Source: Gordonia tangerina (GTDB lineage Bacteria; Actinomycetota; Actinomycetes; Mycobacteriales; Mycobacteriaceae). From it: a stretch of DNA of 64,000 bases. Location of the stretch: positions 1-64,000 of the forward strand of contig NZ_JAKGCU010000011.1 of assembly GCF_021556435.1 (NCBI RefSeq), given 5' to 3'. The notes below the pieces were generated by a model. The model was not told the DNA's origin and did not search any database. It was given only the letters and a program-made list of their open reading frames with translations. Made by a program: the position numbers and the translations under genes. Numbering within the stretch: the stretch's first letter is position 1; each line of letters starts with the position of its first letter. This document shows, in pieces, positions 8,406-16,081 of the stretch.

Positions 8406-8511
8406 TATGAAGCTATGTGCCGAGGAAGGATCCCTCGCTGACCGTCGAGTGCGCTTCTCCCCGTTCGGCGCCCGAGACCTCCGGGCGTCACCAGTCCAGG
8501 GGTCTTGCCGC

Positions 8512-8742
8512 TCAGGGCAGCCGGTTCAACGAGTGGATTTCGACGCCCAACGATGCGATTGCGATCAACGCCGCCAGAAATACCGTCTCCACCGAGGCGC
8601 CGACAAAGACGAGGGCGAAGGTCGCGACGAATCCCAGAGTGGCGAGCACTGCGGAGCACAGCCCATCCACTGGACCCCTGTCGCCATTGGACGGGGCGGG
8701 AGGGTGCCGCCTCGGACTCCGCGATCCAAACGCGAGGCTCAT
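8512..8742 (-). CDS. small two-helix membrane protein
   Basis: A 76-residue protein with two adjacent hydrophobic segments (about residues 29-47 and 51-67) and a short polar N-terminus. The ATG at 8742 overlaps the stop of the preceding small gene as ATGA, which supports this start. An in-frame extension upstream has no independent support because it overlaps the first gene. No family was recognised. It would be co-transcribed with the 55-residue protein, leftward from a region that carries a CIRCE element. Confidence 0.5.
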   Translation of the reverse strand: MSLAFGSRSPRRHPPAPSNGDRGPVDGLCSAVLATLGFVATFALVFVGASVETVFLAALIAIASLGVEIHSLNRLP

Positions 8743-8906
8743 CGAACGTCCCGAGCGGAGGTAGCCCCCGATGCTCGTCGTGCGTCGTGGGCCGACTGTC
8801 GCCATGTGGGGCCCGAAGTCATCACCGACGCCCACCATCGCTCCAAGGGAGAGGGGTCGGGCCACTCGACGACCGGTGGCTGCAAGCTTGATTCACGCGC
8901 AGTCAT
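8739..8906 (-). CDS. small soluble protein, first gene of a two-gene unit
   Basis: A 55-residue protein (MTARESSLQPPVVEWPDPSP...). The start is strongly supported: AAGGAGG lies five bases upstream of the ATG at 8906. It contains a WPDPSPLERWW stretch and has no membrane segment. The downstream gene overlaps by 4 bases. The alternative is one membrane protein split by a frameshift at the overlap, since the second protein supplies only membrane helices. It is divergent from hsp20 and may share its heat-shock control. Confidence 0.5.
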   Translation of the reverse strand: MTARESSLQPPVVEWPDPSPLERWWASVMTSGPTWRQSAHDARRASGATSARDVR

Positions 8907-8963
8907 GGTGTCCTCCTTGTCATTCCGGCGGTGAAGCGCTGGCGCGAAACGAACAAGAATTTT

Positions 8964-8990
8964 TTAGCACTCTTTGCTTCCGAGTGCTAG
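8964..8990. promoter_or_regulatory. CIRCE element (HrcA operator)
   Basis: TTAGCACTC at 8964-8972, a nine-base spacer, then GAGTGCTAG at 8982-8990. This equals the CIRCE consensus TTAGCACTC-N9-GAGTGCTAA apart from the last base. HrcA represses heat-shock genes through this site. It lies about 95 bases before the hsp20 start and 58 bases before the divergent small gene, so it could control both. Confidence 0.9.
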
Positions 8991-9085
8991 CGCAATCGGC
9001 GATCCAGTGCTATTTATGGAGTCGTACAGCGAATGGGTGCTCGTCAACGGGTGGCGGGCAGCCTTGGTTCAGGAGGTGAGTGGCT

Positions 9086-9529
9086 GTGCTTCGTTTTGAT
9101 CCGTTCAGCGATGTTGATGCGCTTACTCGGGGGCTGATGACCGGTTCGATGACCGGCACCCAGCGGACCCCGCGGTTCATGCCGCTGGATCTGTACAAGG
9201 TCGACGATCACTACATGTTGGTGGCCGACCTGCCCGGCGCCGATCCCGGCTCCATCGACATCAGTGTCGACAACGGCACGCTGACCCTGTCCGCGCAGCG
9301 CAGCGCGCCGTCGGACGAGGGGGTGCAGTGGCTGAGCAGCGAACGCTTCGCGGGTACGTATCGGCGGCAGCTGTCGTTGGGCGAGGGCATCGACACCTCG
9401 CGTATCACCGCCGACTACGACAATGGCGTTCTGACACTGACGATCCCGCTGGCCGAGCGGGCCAAACCGCGAAAGATCGAGGTGGAGGCGAAGGGCAGAC
9501 CCGAGCAAATCGAGGCCCACGCCCAGTGA
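9086..9529 (+). CDS. hsp20: Hsp20/alpha-crystallin small heat-shock protein
   Basis: A 147-residue small heat-shock protein. The alpha-crystallin domain spans about residues 30-130, with DLYKVDDHYMLVADLPG at its beginning and the conserved DNGVLTLTIPL near its end, followed by a short C-terminal tail. It would bind unfolding proteins as an oligomer. GTG codons at 9080 and 9086 are both in frame. AGGAGG at 9071-9076 is nine bases from the second but only three from the first, so 9086 is chosen. A CIRCE element upstream predicts HrcA repression and heat induction. Confidence 0.95.
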   Translation: MLRFDPFSDVDALTRGLMTGSMTGTQRTPRFMPLDLYKVDDHYMLVADLPGADPGSIDISVDNGTLTLSAQRSAPSDEGVQWLSSERFAGTYRRQLSLGEGIDTSRITADYDNGVLTLTIPLAERAKPRKIEVEAKGRPEQIEAHAQ

Positions 9530-9566
9530 TGACGCGGTGACTCGGTAACCGGTTGTGCGACAAGGT

Positions 9567-9614
9567 TTCGCACTCTGGCGTGGGCGGCACGGTCCGCGCA
9601 CGCCAGAGTGCGAA
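9567..9614. terminator. bidirectional hairpin terminator
   Basis: A perfect 16-base stem, TTCGCACTCTGGCGTG at 9567-9582 and its complement at 9599-9614, with a 16-base loop. It sits between the convergent hsp20 and DUF4235 genes. There is no U-tract, as is common in actinobacteria. Confidence 0.7.
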
Positions 9615-9633
9615 GCCAAGCTCTCGGTAAGAG

Positions 9634-9903
9634 CTACTCCGGTGTTTCGTGGGTGACGGCCTTGTAGCCCTGGGCGCCCGCGCGGTCGATCGCCGCCTTC
9701 ACCACTCCGTAGATCAATCCCTGCAGCGCAGCCGCCGCCAGGACCTCCCTGGTGCTGCGCTGCAGGTCTTTCGGGTTCGGCGCGTCGGGTTCGTCGGAGA
9801 ACTGCGCCCACACCTTGTTGAACACCGCACCGGCGGCCATACCGCCGAGGATGCTGATGCCGAGCGCGAGTGGTTTGTACAGAGTCTTGGAGACGTTGCT
9901 CAT
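9634..9903 (-). CDS. DUF4235 family membrane protein
   Basis: An 89-residue protein whose glycine-rich N-terminal helix (KPLALGISILGGMAAGAVFNKVW) and second helix (AAAALQGLIYGVVKAAIDRAG) are typical of DUF4235. The family is small, membrane-associated, actinobacterial and functionally unknown. It is the last gene of a leftward stress-type cluster with DUF3618 and holin-X proteins. That arrangement recurs in mycolic-acid bacteria. Confidence 0.8.
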   Translation of the reverse strand: MSNVSKTLYKPLALGISILGGMAAGAVFNKVWAQFSDEPDAPNPKDLQRSTREVLAAAALQGLIYGVVKAAIDRAGAQGYKAVTHETPE

Positions 9904-9913
9904 GTGACCATTC

Positions 9914-10144
9914 CTATCGAATCCTGCGGCGGATCACCACAACCGCGCCGACCGCGAGGACCGCTGCAGCGACACCGATCAGGAGCTGCCGGTTGTCGCG
10001 GGCGGTCGCGGACGCCGCTTGCACCGTGTGCTCGGCGGCGTCGTGGGCGCGCGCACGCACATCCAGTTTGTCGGTGAGCGCGTCGACGGTCTGGGCGAGC
10101 TCTTCGCGCTGCTGCTCGACGGGCGGGTCCTCGGGGGTGGTCAT
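9914..10144 (-). CDS. DUF3618 family protein
   Basis: A 76-residue protein. The N-terminal half has the EQQREELAQTVDALTDKLDV helix typical of DUF3618; the C-terminal part has one membrane helix (LLIGVAAAVLAVGAVVVI) ending in basic residues. The ATG at 10144 overlaps the upstream stop as ATGA. It probably anchors a coiled helix to the membrane. The function is unknown. The neighbours suggest an envelope-stress role. Confidence 0.8.
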   Translation of the reverse strand: MTTPEDPPVEQQREELAQTVDALTDKLDVRARAHDAAEHTVQAASATARDNRQLLIGVAAAVLAVGAVVVIRRRIR

Positions 10145-10539
10145 CGTAGGTGCTCCTTCACGGTGTCGACGTCGCGCTGAACGCTGGCGGCGGTGTGTTG
10201 CGGTGCCGGCGGTACGGCAGCCTTGGCGCGTTGGGCCCCGATCCCCGCGACCACGGCTCCGATCACCAGCAGCACGGCACCGACGATCACCGCCGACAGC
10301 CACGGGTCGACGGCATTGGCCAACCCGATGACGGCCGCCGCCACCATCGTGGCGAGGCCGAAGAACAGCAGCAGCGCACCGGCGCCGGACACTCCGACGC
10401 CGACGCCGAAACGGCTGCTCTTGGTCTTCACCTCGTCAAGGGCGTCGCGGATCTCGGTTTTGACCAGCGTCGTGGTCTGATGCTGCAGTCGCTCGACGAG
10501 TTGGACGGTCGAGAGTTCTTCGGGCGGTTGGTCGGTCAC
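10141..10539 (-). CDS. holin-X (Phage_holin_3_6/DUF1469) family protein
   Basis: A 132-residue protein: a polar N-terminal helix (LVERLQHQTTTLVKTEIRDA), then two membrane helices around residues 55-75 and 84-106, and a polar tail. This is the actinobacterial holin-X/DUF1469 architecture; the name does not imply phage origin. The GTG at 10539 is chosen because GAGGAGG lies seven bases upstream. An in-frame ATG at 10569 would place the ribosome site inside the gene. Confidence 0.8.
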   Translation of the reverse strand: MTDQPPEELSTVQLVERLQHQTTTLVKTEIRDALDEVKTKSSRFGVGVGVSGAGALLLFFGLATMVAAAVIGLANAVDPWLSAVIVGAVLLVIGAVVAGIGAQRAKAAVPPAPQHTAASVQRDVDTVKEHLR

Positions 10540-10571
10540 GGTGTCGCCTCCTCGCTGCTCAGTGGCCACAA

Positions 10572-10742
10572 TCAGTCGTCACGTGCGTCGTCGACCAGCT
10601 GCTGCTCGTGCTCGGCGCGCTGCGCGAGCGCGTCGTCGTCGAGGTGCTTGGGCTCCTTGGCGTGCTCGCGATGATCGGGAGTGACGTCCTCGGTGGGAGT
10701 CATCACGTCGTCGAGGTCCGGTGCATCGTTCTGATCGGTCAT
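10572..10742 (-). CDS. small acidic hydrophilic protein
   Basis: A 56-residue, highly charged protein (MTDQNDAPDLDDVMTPTEDV...) rich in Asp and Glu, with no hydrophobic segment. It is probably disordered. It is the first gene of the leftward cluster containing the holin-X, DUF3618 and DUF4235 genes. No strong ribosome site is visible. An ATG at 10766 is an alternative start. No family was recognised. Confidence 0.5.
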   Translation of the reverse strand: MTDQNDAPDLDDVMTPTEDVTPDHREHAKEPKHLDDDALAQRAEHEQQLVDDARDD

Positions 10743-10817
10743 GGCTGTCGGGTTACCACGGGACACGAGCGTGAAACCTGAGGCGCCGGGGCAGAGGGGC
10801 GGCCAGGAGTCTCTCAG

Positions 10818-10843
10818 CTAAGCGGACTACAGTTCCGTTTTAG
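10818..10843. promoter_or_regulatory. candidate repressor dyad before the DoxX gene
   Basis: CTAAGCGGA and TCCGTTTTAG form two inverted arms that are equal apart from one inserted base and one mismatch, with seven bases between them. TACAGT inside the spacer could be a -10 box. The form is like TetR-family operators, but no regulator gene is adjacent. Confidence 0.35.
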
Positions 10844-10875
10844 GTTTGCACCGCTAACGACCAAGGAGCTTTGTC

Positions 10876-11409
10876 ATGTCTGCTGACAAGTCACGCACGA
10901 AGGCACTCGACCTGGGACTTCTGACGCTGCGCACCGCCGTGGGCGCCACGCTGTTCGCGCACGGCACGCAGAAGCTGGCGGGCTGGTTCAACGGCCCGGG
11001 CATCGACGGCACCGCAGCCGGGATGGACGCGATGGGATTCAAGCCGGCCAAATTGTCGGCGGTCACCGCCGGCGTGAGTGAGGCCGCGGGCGGACTGGTC
11101 GCACTGGGTGCGGGTACACGGGTTGCGTCGGCAGCGGGCGCGGCGGCGATGCTGGCCGCCGCCGACGTGCACCGGCCCAATGGATTCTTCTCGCAGAACG
11201 GCGGCCTCGAGTTCCCCGCGGTGCTGGGTGTCGCGTCCGCGGCACTCGCATTGACCGGTCCCGGCCGGTACTCGGTGGACGGGCTGCTCGGGCATCGACT
11301 CGAAGGTGAACGTGTGGGCGTGCTCGCGCTGGCCGGCGCCGCTGTGGGTGCGGCGGGTGTGCTGTATCGGCGCAAGCAGGCGGTGGCGGCTGCTGCTGCT
11401 GCTGACTAG
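10876..11409 (+). CDS. DoxX family membrane protein
   Basis: A 177-residue protein. The first 140 residues have the DoxX pattern: helix LLTLRTAVGATLFAHGTQKL with its following GWF, then helices around AAGGLVALGAG, AAGAAAMLAA and FPAVLGVASAALALTGPG. The GRYSVDGLLG end is also typical. DoxX proteins are membrane components linked to thiosulfate or redox stress handling; the exact role here is unknown. An Ala-rich tail follows an extra helix. AAGGAGC precedes the ATG. Confidence 0.85.
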   Translation: MSADKSRTKALDLGLLTLRTAVGATLFAHGTQKLAGWFNGPGIDGTAAGMDAMGFKPAKLSAVTAGVSEAAGGLVALGAGTRVASAAGAAAMLAAADVHRPNGFFSQNGGLEFPAVLGVASAALALTGPGRYSVDGLLGHRLEGERVGVLALAGAAVGAAGVLYRRKQAVAAAAAAD

Positions 11410-11475
11410 GCTGCATTCCCGCCGACCCGATTGTGTCGGAGTGCGTTCGTAGCCTGATCACATGAACGCACGATC

Positions 11476-11682
11476 GTGGCAGCAACTGGTCGAGCAGAGC
11501 GTCGCCACTGCCGGGTCATCGAAACCGTGCCCGATCGCGATCAGGTCGCTGCGCTCATGCGGCTGCTGGGAGCCAGGCTCACCGGTGCCCTGCTGGTGTT
11601 GGAGTACGGGATCGACCGGTTGAACCCTGAATGGGTCGCCGGTTTGCGAGTCGCGCTGGCGCGCGAGCGGATGCGGGAGTGA
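11476..11682 (+). CDS. small hypothetical protein, possibly frameshifted at its N-terminus
   Basis: A 68-residue frame whose second half (VAALMRLLGARLTGALLVLE) is a plausible amphipathic helix and looks coding. The first 15 residues look unlike protein. In another frame an ATG at 11463 gives MNARSWQQLVEQSVATAG, which reads like a natural N-terminus. A one-base shift near 11515 would join the two. It may therefore be a damaged gene or a sequencing error. Confidence 0.3.
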   Translation: MAATGRAERRHCRVIETVPDRDQVAALMRLLGARLTGALLVLEYGIDRLNPEWVAGLRVALARERMRE

Positions 11683-11687
11683 GCGTG

Positions 11688-11768
11688 CCGCGGGTCGGCT
11701 TGGGTCGCGCGGGTCGTCGACGGGCCGCGTTCTCCAACAGCACCTGCGGGATCGGAAGCGGCCCGCGG
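11688..11768. repeat. GC-rich element of about 80 bases, copy 1 of 3
   Basis: Begins CCGCGGGTCGGCTTGGGTCG and ends GGCCCGCGG, with the shared core GTCGTCGACGGGCCGCG. The ends are inverted (CCGCGGG...CCCGCGG). Close copies lie at 13002-13083 and 38912-38993. It sits after the small gene ending at 11682, before the stop of the DUF2235 gene. Confidence 0.8.
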
Positions 11769-11790
11769 CAAGCCAACGCAGCTGGCTGCG

Positions 11791-12894
11791 TCAGCCGTCG
11801 AGAGGTGACCGATACGGCTGCCGGTCATGACGCGTCGCGGCAACGCGATGCGTGACGCTGGGGTGCACCACATCGTCGGCTCGCGGCCGCCGCGTCCGCC
11901 AGCCACCCGCGAGGCGCCACGGACTCGCGTTCGGGACGATCTCACCCAACGCCAGGTCGCCGTCGAGGGGCTGACCGAACTTCACACCGAGTATTCGCCG
12001 GTATGCCTTCTCGTCGACGCATATACCGGCAGCGTGCGCCTCGTCGATCATCCATGCGAGCGCGATATCGGGTAGACGGCTGTCTTCGCGGCACTGGCCG
12101 CCGATGTCGCCGTGCACGCCCGCGAACCACACCTCTTGCACGTCTCTATCGGCGGTGGCCTCGGCGGCGAATCGGTATTCGGCGAAGGGTCGTCGGCGTT
12201 CGTCGATGGCCAGCGCGTGGCGTGCGGTCTGCACGTTGTCGATGTTGGCGGTGAACGGCCAGCGCGCCACCTCGAAGCGGGCGCGAAGATTGAGCCAGCC
12301 AACTGATTTGACCGTGTCCCAGACGCCGAGGAACCGGACCTGCTTGGTGTTGCGGAACGGGCCGGGAAAGTCGGGGTTGCCGAACTTGGTCCGGAAGTCG
12401 TTGCGCAACTTCCAGAATTCCTTCTCCGCACCACGATCCGCAGACCCGTCGGCAGACTCCCCGTTCGGCCCCGACCGCGTGTACAGCTTCAGCGCGTAGG
12501 GCACCAAATTGACGGCGTCGGCGTGTAACAGCCCGACGGTGCGCAGCATCCCGGTCAATGCGCGGGCCGTGTAGGCGCCGCGGGAGAAACCGAACACGTA
12601 GATCTCGTCGCCGGGCCGATACCGCTGACACAGCCAGGTGTAGGCCTCTTCGATGTTGTCGCGGATGCCGAATCCGGCCACCATGCCCGCGAATCGGGTG
12701 ACGGCTCGGCCGGTCTGGGTGACCGCGGCGCGCGACCCCATCGTGCCGACGCCCGGGTCGTAGTAGACCAGCTGGCCGGAGTCCTTGACACAGGCGTCGA
12801 ACATCCGTGCCACGTTGGTAAAGCCGGTCTCGGGTTCGTTGGTGGTGCCGTCGAGGCAGATCACCAGGTTGCGGTGCGCAGGCGCGTCGGTCAT
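11791..12894 (-). CDS. DUF2235 alpha/beta hydrolase (T6SS Tle1-like phospholipase fold)
   Basis: A 367-residue protein of the DUF2235 family. It has the N-terminal LVICLDGTTNEP motif, the nucleophile elbow GFSRGAY (GxSxG) near residue 105, and a later LGVWDTVKSVG segment with an HGDIGG motif. The same fold is found in Tle1 phospholipase effectors of type VI secretion, but actinobacteria lack that system and the substrate here is unknown. GGAGGA lies shortly before the ATG. It has no signal peptide. Confidence 0.85.
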   Translation of the reverse strand: MTDAPAHRNLVICLDGTTNEPETGFTNVARMFDACVKDSGQLVYYDPGVGTMGSRAAVTQTGRAVTRFAGMVAGFGIRDNIEEAYTWLCQRYRPGDEIYVFGFSRGAYTARALTGMLRTVGLLHADAVNLVPYALKLYTRSGPNGESADGSADRGAEKEFWKLRNDFRTKFGNPDFPGPFRNTKQVRFLGVWDTVKSVGWLNLRARFEVARWPFTANIDNVQTARHALAIDERRRPFAEYRFAAEATADRDVQEVWFAGVHGDIGGQCREDSRLPDIALAWMIDEAHAAGICVDEKAYRRILGVKFGQPLDGDLALGEIVPNASPWRLAGGWRTRRPRADDVVHPSVTHRVAATRHDRQPYRSPLDG

Positions 12895-13204
12895 CAGGCT
12901 CCTCCAGAGCCCACGCTTCGGGCGGCGGGGGGTCGTCGTCGGGAACTACTGCAGTATCCCCGACGCGGGTCCACGAGGCGGCGGCCGGGTCGAGTCGCCG
13001 TCGCGCGGGTCGGCTCGGGTCGCGCGGGTCGTCGACGGGCCGCGTTCCCCGACCTCACCTGCGGGATCCGAATCGGCCCGCGGGAACGGCGTCGACCACG
13101 GCCCGTCACGGCGACCACGTCACCCCCACCACCGGAGGCAGTTGCGACTTGCCGTAGCTCTGACCACCCGGACCGCCTCGGGCTTGAACAGGCAGCAGCG
13201 ATCC
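12895..13204. other. intergenic stretch of 310 bases
   Basis: No convincing gene. It contains the second copy of the 80-base GC-rich element (13002-13083) and, to its left, the ribosome site of the DUF2235 gene. Short open frames here are Arg/Pro/Ser-rich readings of the repeat and its flanks. Confidence 0.6.
13002..13083. repeat. GC-rich element of about 80 bases, copy 2 of 3
   Basis: Near-identical to copy 1 over the core CGCGGGTCGTCGACGGGCCG and over CACCTGCGGGAT. It ends in GGCCCGCGG and lies in the same orientation as copy 1. Confidence 0.8.
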
Positions 13205-14831
13205 TCAGCGGTCGTCGCCGTAGGTGTCTTCGGGAATCTCGCCGGGCCGGTAGTTCGGCAGGCGGCCGGCGGGCACGATTGCGGTCGCGCTCAAGGCGGC
13301 GAGCAGCAACAGCCCGTACTTCAACGTCGCGAGTCGAGTGTCTTCGTTCACCCGGACCGCCTCATCGATCTGCTCGGGTGTCGCGGTGGTGGCGTCGAGC
13401 ACCTCGCGCAACTCGTCGTTGCTGACGAAGTTCACGTTGTCCAGGTCCACCTGCGACACCAGCGAATCGGGCAGGCGCGGGTTGTCGACGACTGCTTGTC
13501 CGACACCGATGCTCAACAGAGTGACCAACAGCGCGCCCATGACCGCGGTACCGACGGCCGACGCAAGATTCTGCGTGGTACCGCGGACCGAGCCCACGTC
13601 ACCGGCCAGCTTCTTGGGCGCCGACGTGACCAGCACGTTGAACACCAGCGTCACCAGCGCACCTTGCCCGACACCGAAGACGATGAGACCGAAAATAGTC
13701 GGCAGCGTCTCCCAATTGTTCGACACAACGTACGCCAGCCAGATCAGCGCAGCAGTCGTGAGAACGAACGAGAACACCCCGATCACCCGCGGCGTGTATC
13801 GCTTGTACACGCGCACAACAAGCGTGGCGGTGATGAACACCGTGAGATTGAAGGGCATCATCGCGAGCGCGGTGTCGAAGGGGGTACGTCCCTGCACGAT
13901 CTGCACGTAGAGCGGCACCGTGAAATTCAATGCTGCTTCCATCGCCACGACGATGAACATGGCGTAGACCGCCGAGCGCTCGCGCGAACTGCGCAGCACC
14001 GACAGGTCGACCAGCGGAACCTTGCCGGCCGCCATCTGCCGTCGCGTCCACATGAAGAACGCCTGCACCAAGACCACGCCCGCGACGATCAGCATGGCCG
14101 CCGGGGAGACCCCGGCGATGTCGAAAGGTGCTGCGGGATCGGCGTAGAACGCCCCCCAGTTGTTGAGGTTGTTGAAACCCAGCGTGAGCGACATGATGCC
14201 GACGCCGATCAGGATTGCGGCGAAGACGTCGATCGTGATGTCCGGGTCACCGGGCACCGAGGTGAGCGTGAAGCTGAAGATCAGGATGAGAACCGCAAGT
14301 GCCAGCACGATTCCGAAGACGGGGCGCCATCCGACCAGCGTGCCCAGCGCACCACCGAGGAAGAAGGCACTCACCCCCGACACCGCACGAGCCGACCCGA
14401 GAGAGCCGATCGCCGTCGCCTGCTGGTCCCCGTGATAGTTCGCGGCGATCAAGGCGACCAACGATGGCACGATGATCGCGGCTGCCGCACCGGCCAACGC
14501 CTGACCCGCGATGGCCCAACCGACGGCGGGCGAGACGATCATCAGGATCGCCGAGCAGGCGAACACACCGACGACGATCCGGAAAATCAGCAGCCAACCG
14601 ATACGTTGACCGAGTTTGGCCCCCAACATCACCAGGGCTGCGACGACGAGACCATAGACGACGATGGTGGTACTCGCGACGGTCGGCGCGACGTCGAAGT
14701 CCTCGACCATGCCGCCCAAGGACACCGGCCGCGACGTTGAAGGACATCATGACCTGGGCGAGGAACAACCCGATCATCGGCAACCAAGAGGAGCGGCCGG
14801 TCGCGGCAGGCTTCGCGGTCGAGGTGGTCAT
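13205..14831 (-). pseudogene. MFS multidrug-type exporter, frameshifted near the N-terminus
   Basis: Two frames together make one transporter of about 541 residues. From the ATG at 14831 (AAGGAGCC upstream), the first frame gives MTTSTAKPAATGRSSWLPMI and the first helix to NVAAG. The second frame resumes at VSLGGMVEDFDVAPT and continues through about 13 more helices, a large loop near the C-terminus (SQVDLDNVNFVSNDEL) and the end at 13205. Removing one G near 14733 restores the reading frame. The helix count and length fit the 14-helix drug exporter branch of the major facilitator superfamily. Either a true inactivating insertion or a sequencing error would explain it. Confidence 0.75.
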
Positions 14832-15051
14832 GTGCAGGCTCCTTGTCTCGGCCAAGTCCTTGGTGTCCGCGCACCCCGCTACCGGCGGCTGACGTGAATA
14901 CCACCGCGCTCCGAAGGCTACAGACACGGGAAAGCCGTCGCGTGTCGGCGTGCAGGTTCTCGGCTGCGATGCACGACGTTCTCGCCTCAGCAACTGCGGC
15001 GGCGGCATCCCCTCCACGGCGCTGCCGGCACCGACCCGCCAAGATGGACTC

Positions 15052-16062
15052 ATGACCACCGCACCGACCGATCGCACGCTGACGCGTGGCTGGTCGCGCC
15101 GCGAGGTCTTGCGCACGCTGTTGCTCGCCGGGTCGGCGACGTTGCCGTTGGCAGCCTGTTCGTCGCCGACAGCCGGCAACGAGCCCACCCCGGACCGTCG
15201 CTGGGGCGCCTACATCCCGAGCGTCCTACCGGCGAGTGCGTCGTCGCCGTCGCCTATCGATCAGCTCGCTGCATTGGCGGGCGCGGCTCCCGGCTACCTG
15301 CACCGATTCGCCGCGATCGGCGACAACGCACCGATCGCCGACCTCGACGCGATCGTCGAAGCCGGGGCCGGACCTTTGCTCAGTCTCGAGCCGTGGCAAC
15401 CCGACGGCGGGATCGAGCAACCGCGGTATGCGTTGTCACGCATCGCATCCGGCGACTTCGACGATGACTTCCGACGCTGGGCGACGCAGCTCGTGGATTG
15501 GGGCAAGCCGATCCTGCTGCGGTTCGCACAGGAGATGAACGGAACCTGGTATCCGTGGGCGATCGGCATCGGCGGAAACACAGCCGCTGGGTATCGGGCG
15601 GCGTGGAACCGCATGTGGCGCATCTTCGACGACGTCGGTGCCGACAACGTGCGCTTCGTCTGGGCACCCAACGCGCTGACGGCCGCGACCACGGATTTCG
15701 CCGATGCGTATCCGGGACATGGCGTCGTCGACTATCTGGCCGCCGACGGCTACAACTGGGGCGACGCGCCTGGGCATCATTGGCAGTCTGCGCGAGACCT
15801 ATTCCCGCCCAGCCTCAGTCGGCTGCGGGAGGTCGGCGGCAACCAGCCGCTGCTGATCACGGAGGTCGGATGCGCCGACGGCCCGTCACCGGAGGCGAAG
15901 GCGGACTGGATTGCTGACTTCTTCACGATCGTCGACGCCGAGCCTCGCCTCGAGGCGTTCCTGTGGTTTCAGACCGACAAGGAACGCGACTGGCGATTCA
16001 ACACGACCCCGGTGAGCACGGCAGCGTTCCGGCAGGGATTGGCGACCATCGGCGATCGCTGA
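15052..16062 (+). CDS. GH26-like glycoside hydrolase lipoprotein
   Basis: A 336-residue protein. The N-terminus WSRREVLRTLLLAGSATLPL ends in LAAC and combines a twin-arginine motif with a lipobox, so the protein is probably exported folded and anchored to the membrane. The catalytic domain resembles glycoside hydrolase family 26 (beta-mannanase type): RFAQEMNGTWYPW carries the likely acid/base Glu and LLITEVGCAD the likely nucleophile Glu. The substrate could be a cell-wall or environmental glucan or mannan. ATG at 15052 is chosen because it directly precedes the signal sequence. It is divergent from the broken MFS gene. Confidence 0.8.
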   Translation: MTTAPTDRTLTRGWSRREVLRTLLLAGSATLPLAACSSPTAGNEPTPDRRWGAYIPSVLPASASSPSPIDQLAALAGAAPGYLHRFAAIGDNAPIADLDAIVEAGAGPLLSLEPWQPDGGIEQPRYALSRIASGDFDDDFRRWATQLVDWGKPILLRFAQEMNGTWYPWAIGIGGNTAAGYRAAWNRMWRIFDDVGADNVRFVWAPNALTAATTDFADAYPGHGVVDYLAADGYNWGDAPGHHWQSARDLFPPSLSRLREVGGNQPLLITEVGCADGPSPEAKADWIADFFTIVDAEPRLEAFLWFQTDKERDWRFNTTPVSTAAFRQGLATIGDR

Positions 16063-16081
16063 ACCCTGCCGGCGCAGAAGC

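Noticed and set aside
12785-14740. A 651-residue open frame on the plus strand
   Set aside because: It is antisense to the DUF2235 and MFS genes, very rich in Arg, Gln, His and Asp, and has no domain. High GC content keeps such antisense frames open.
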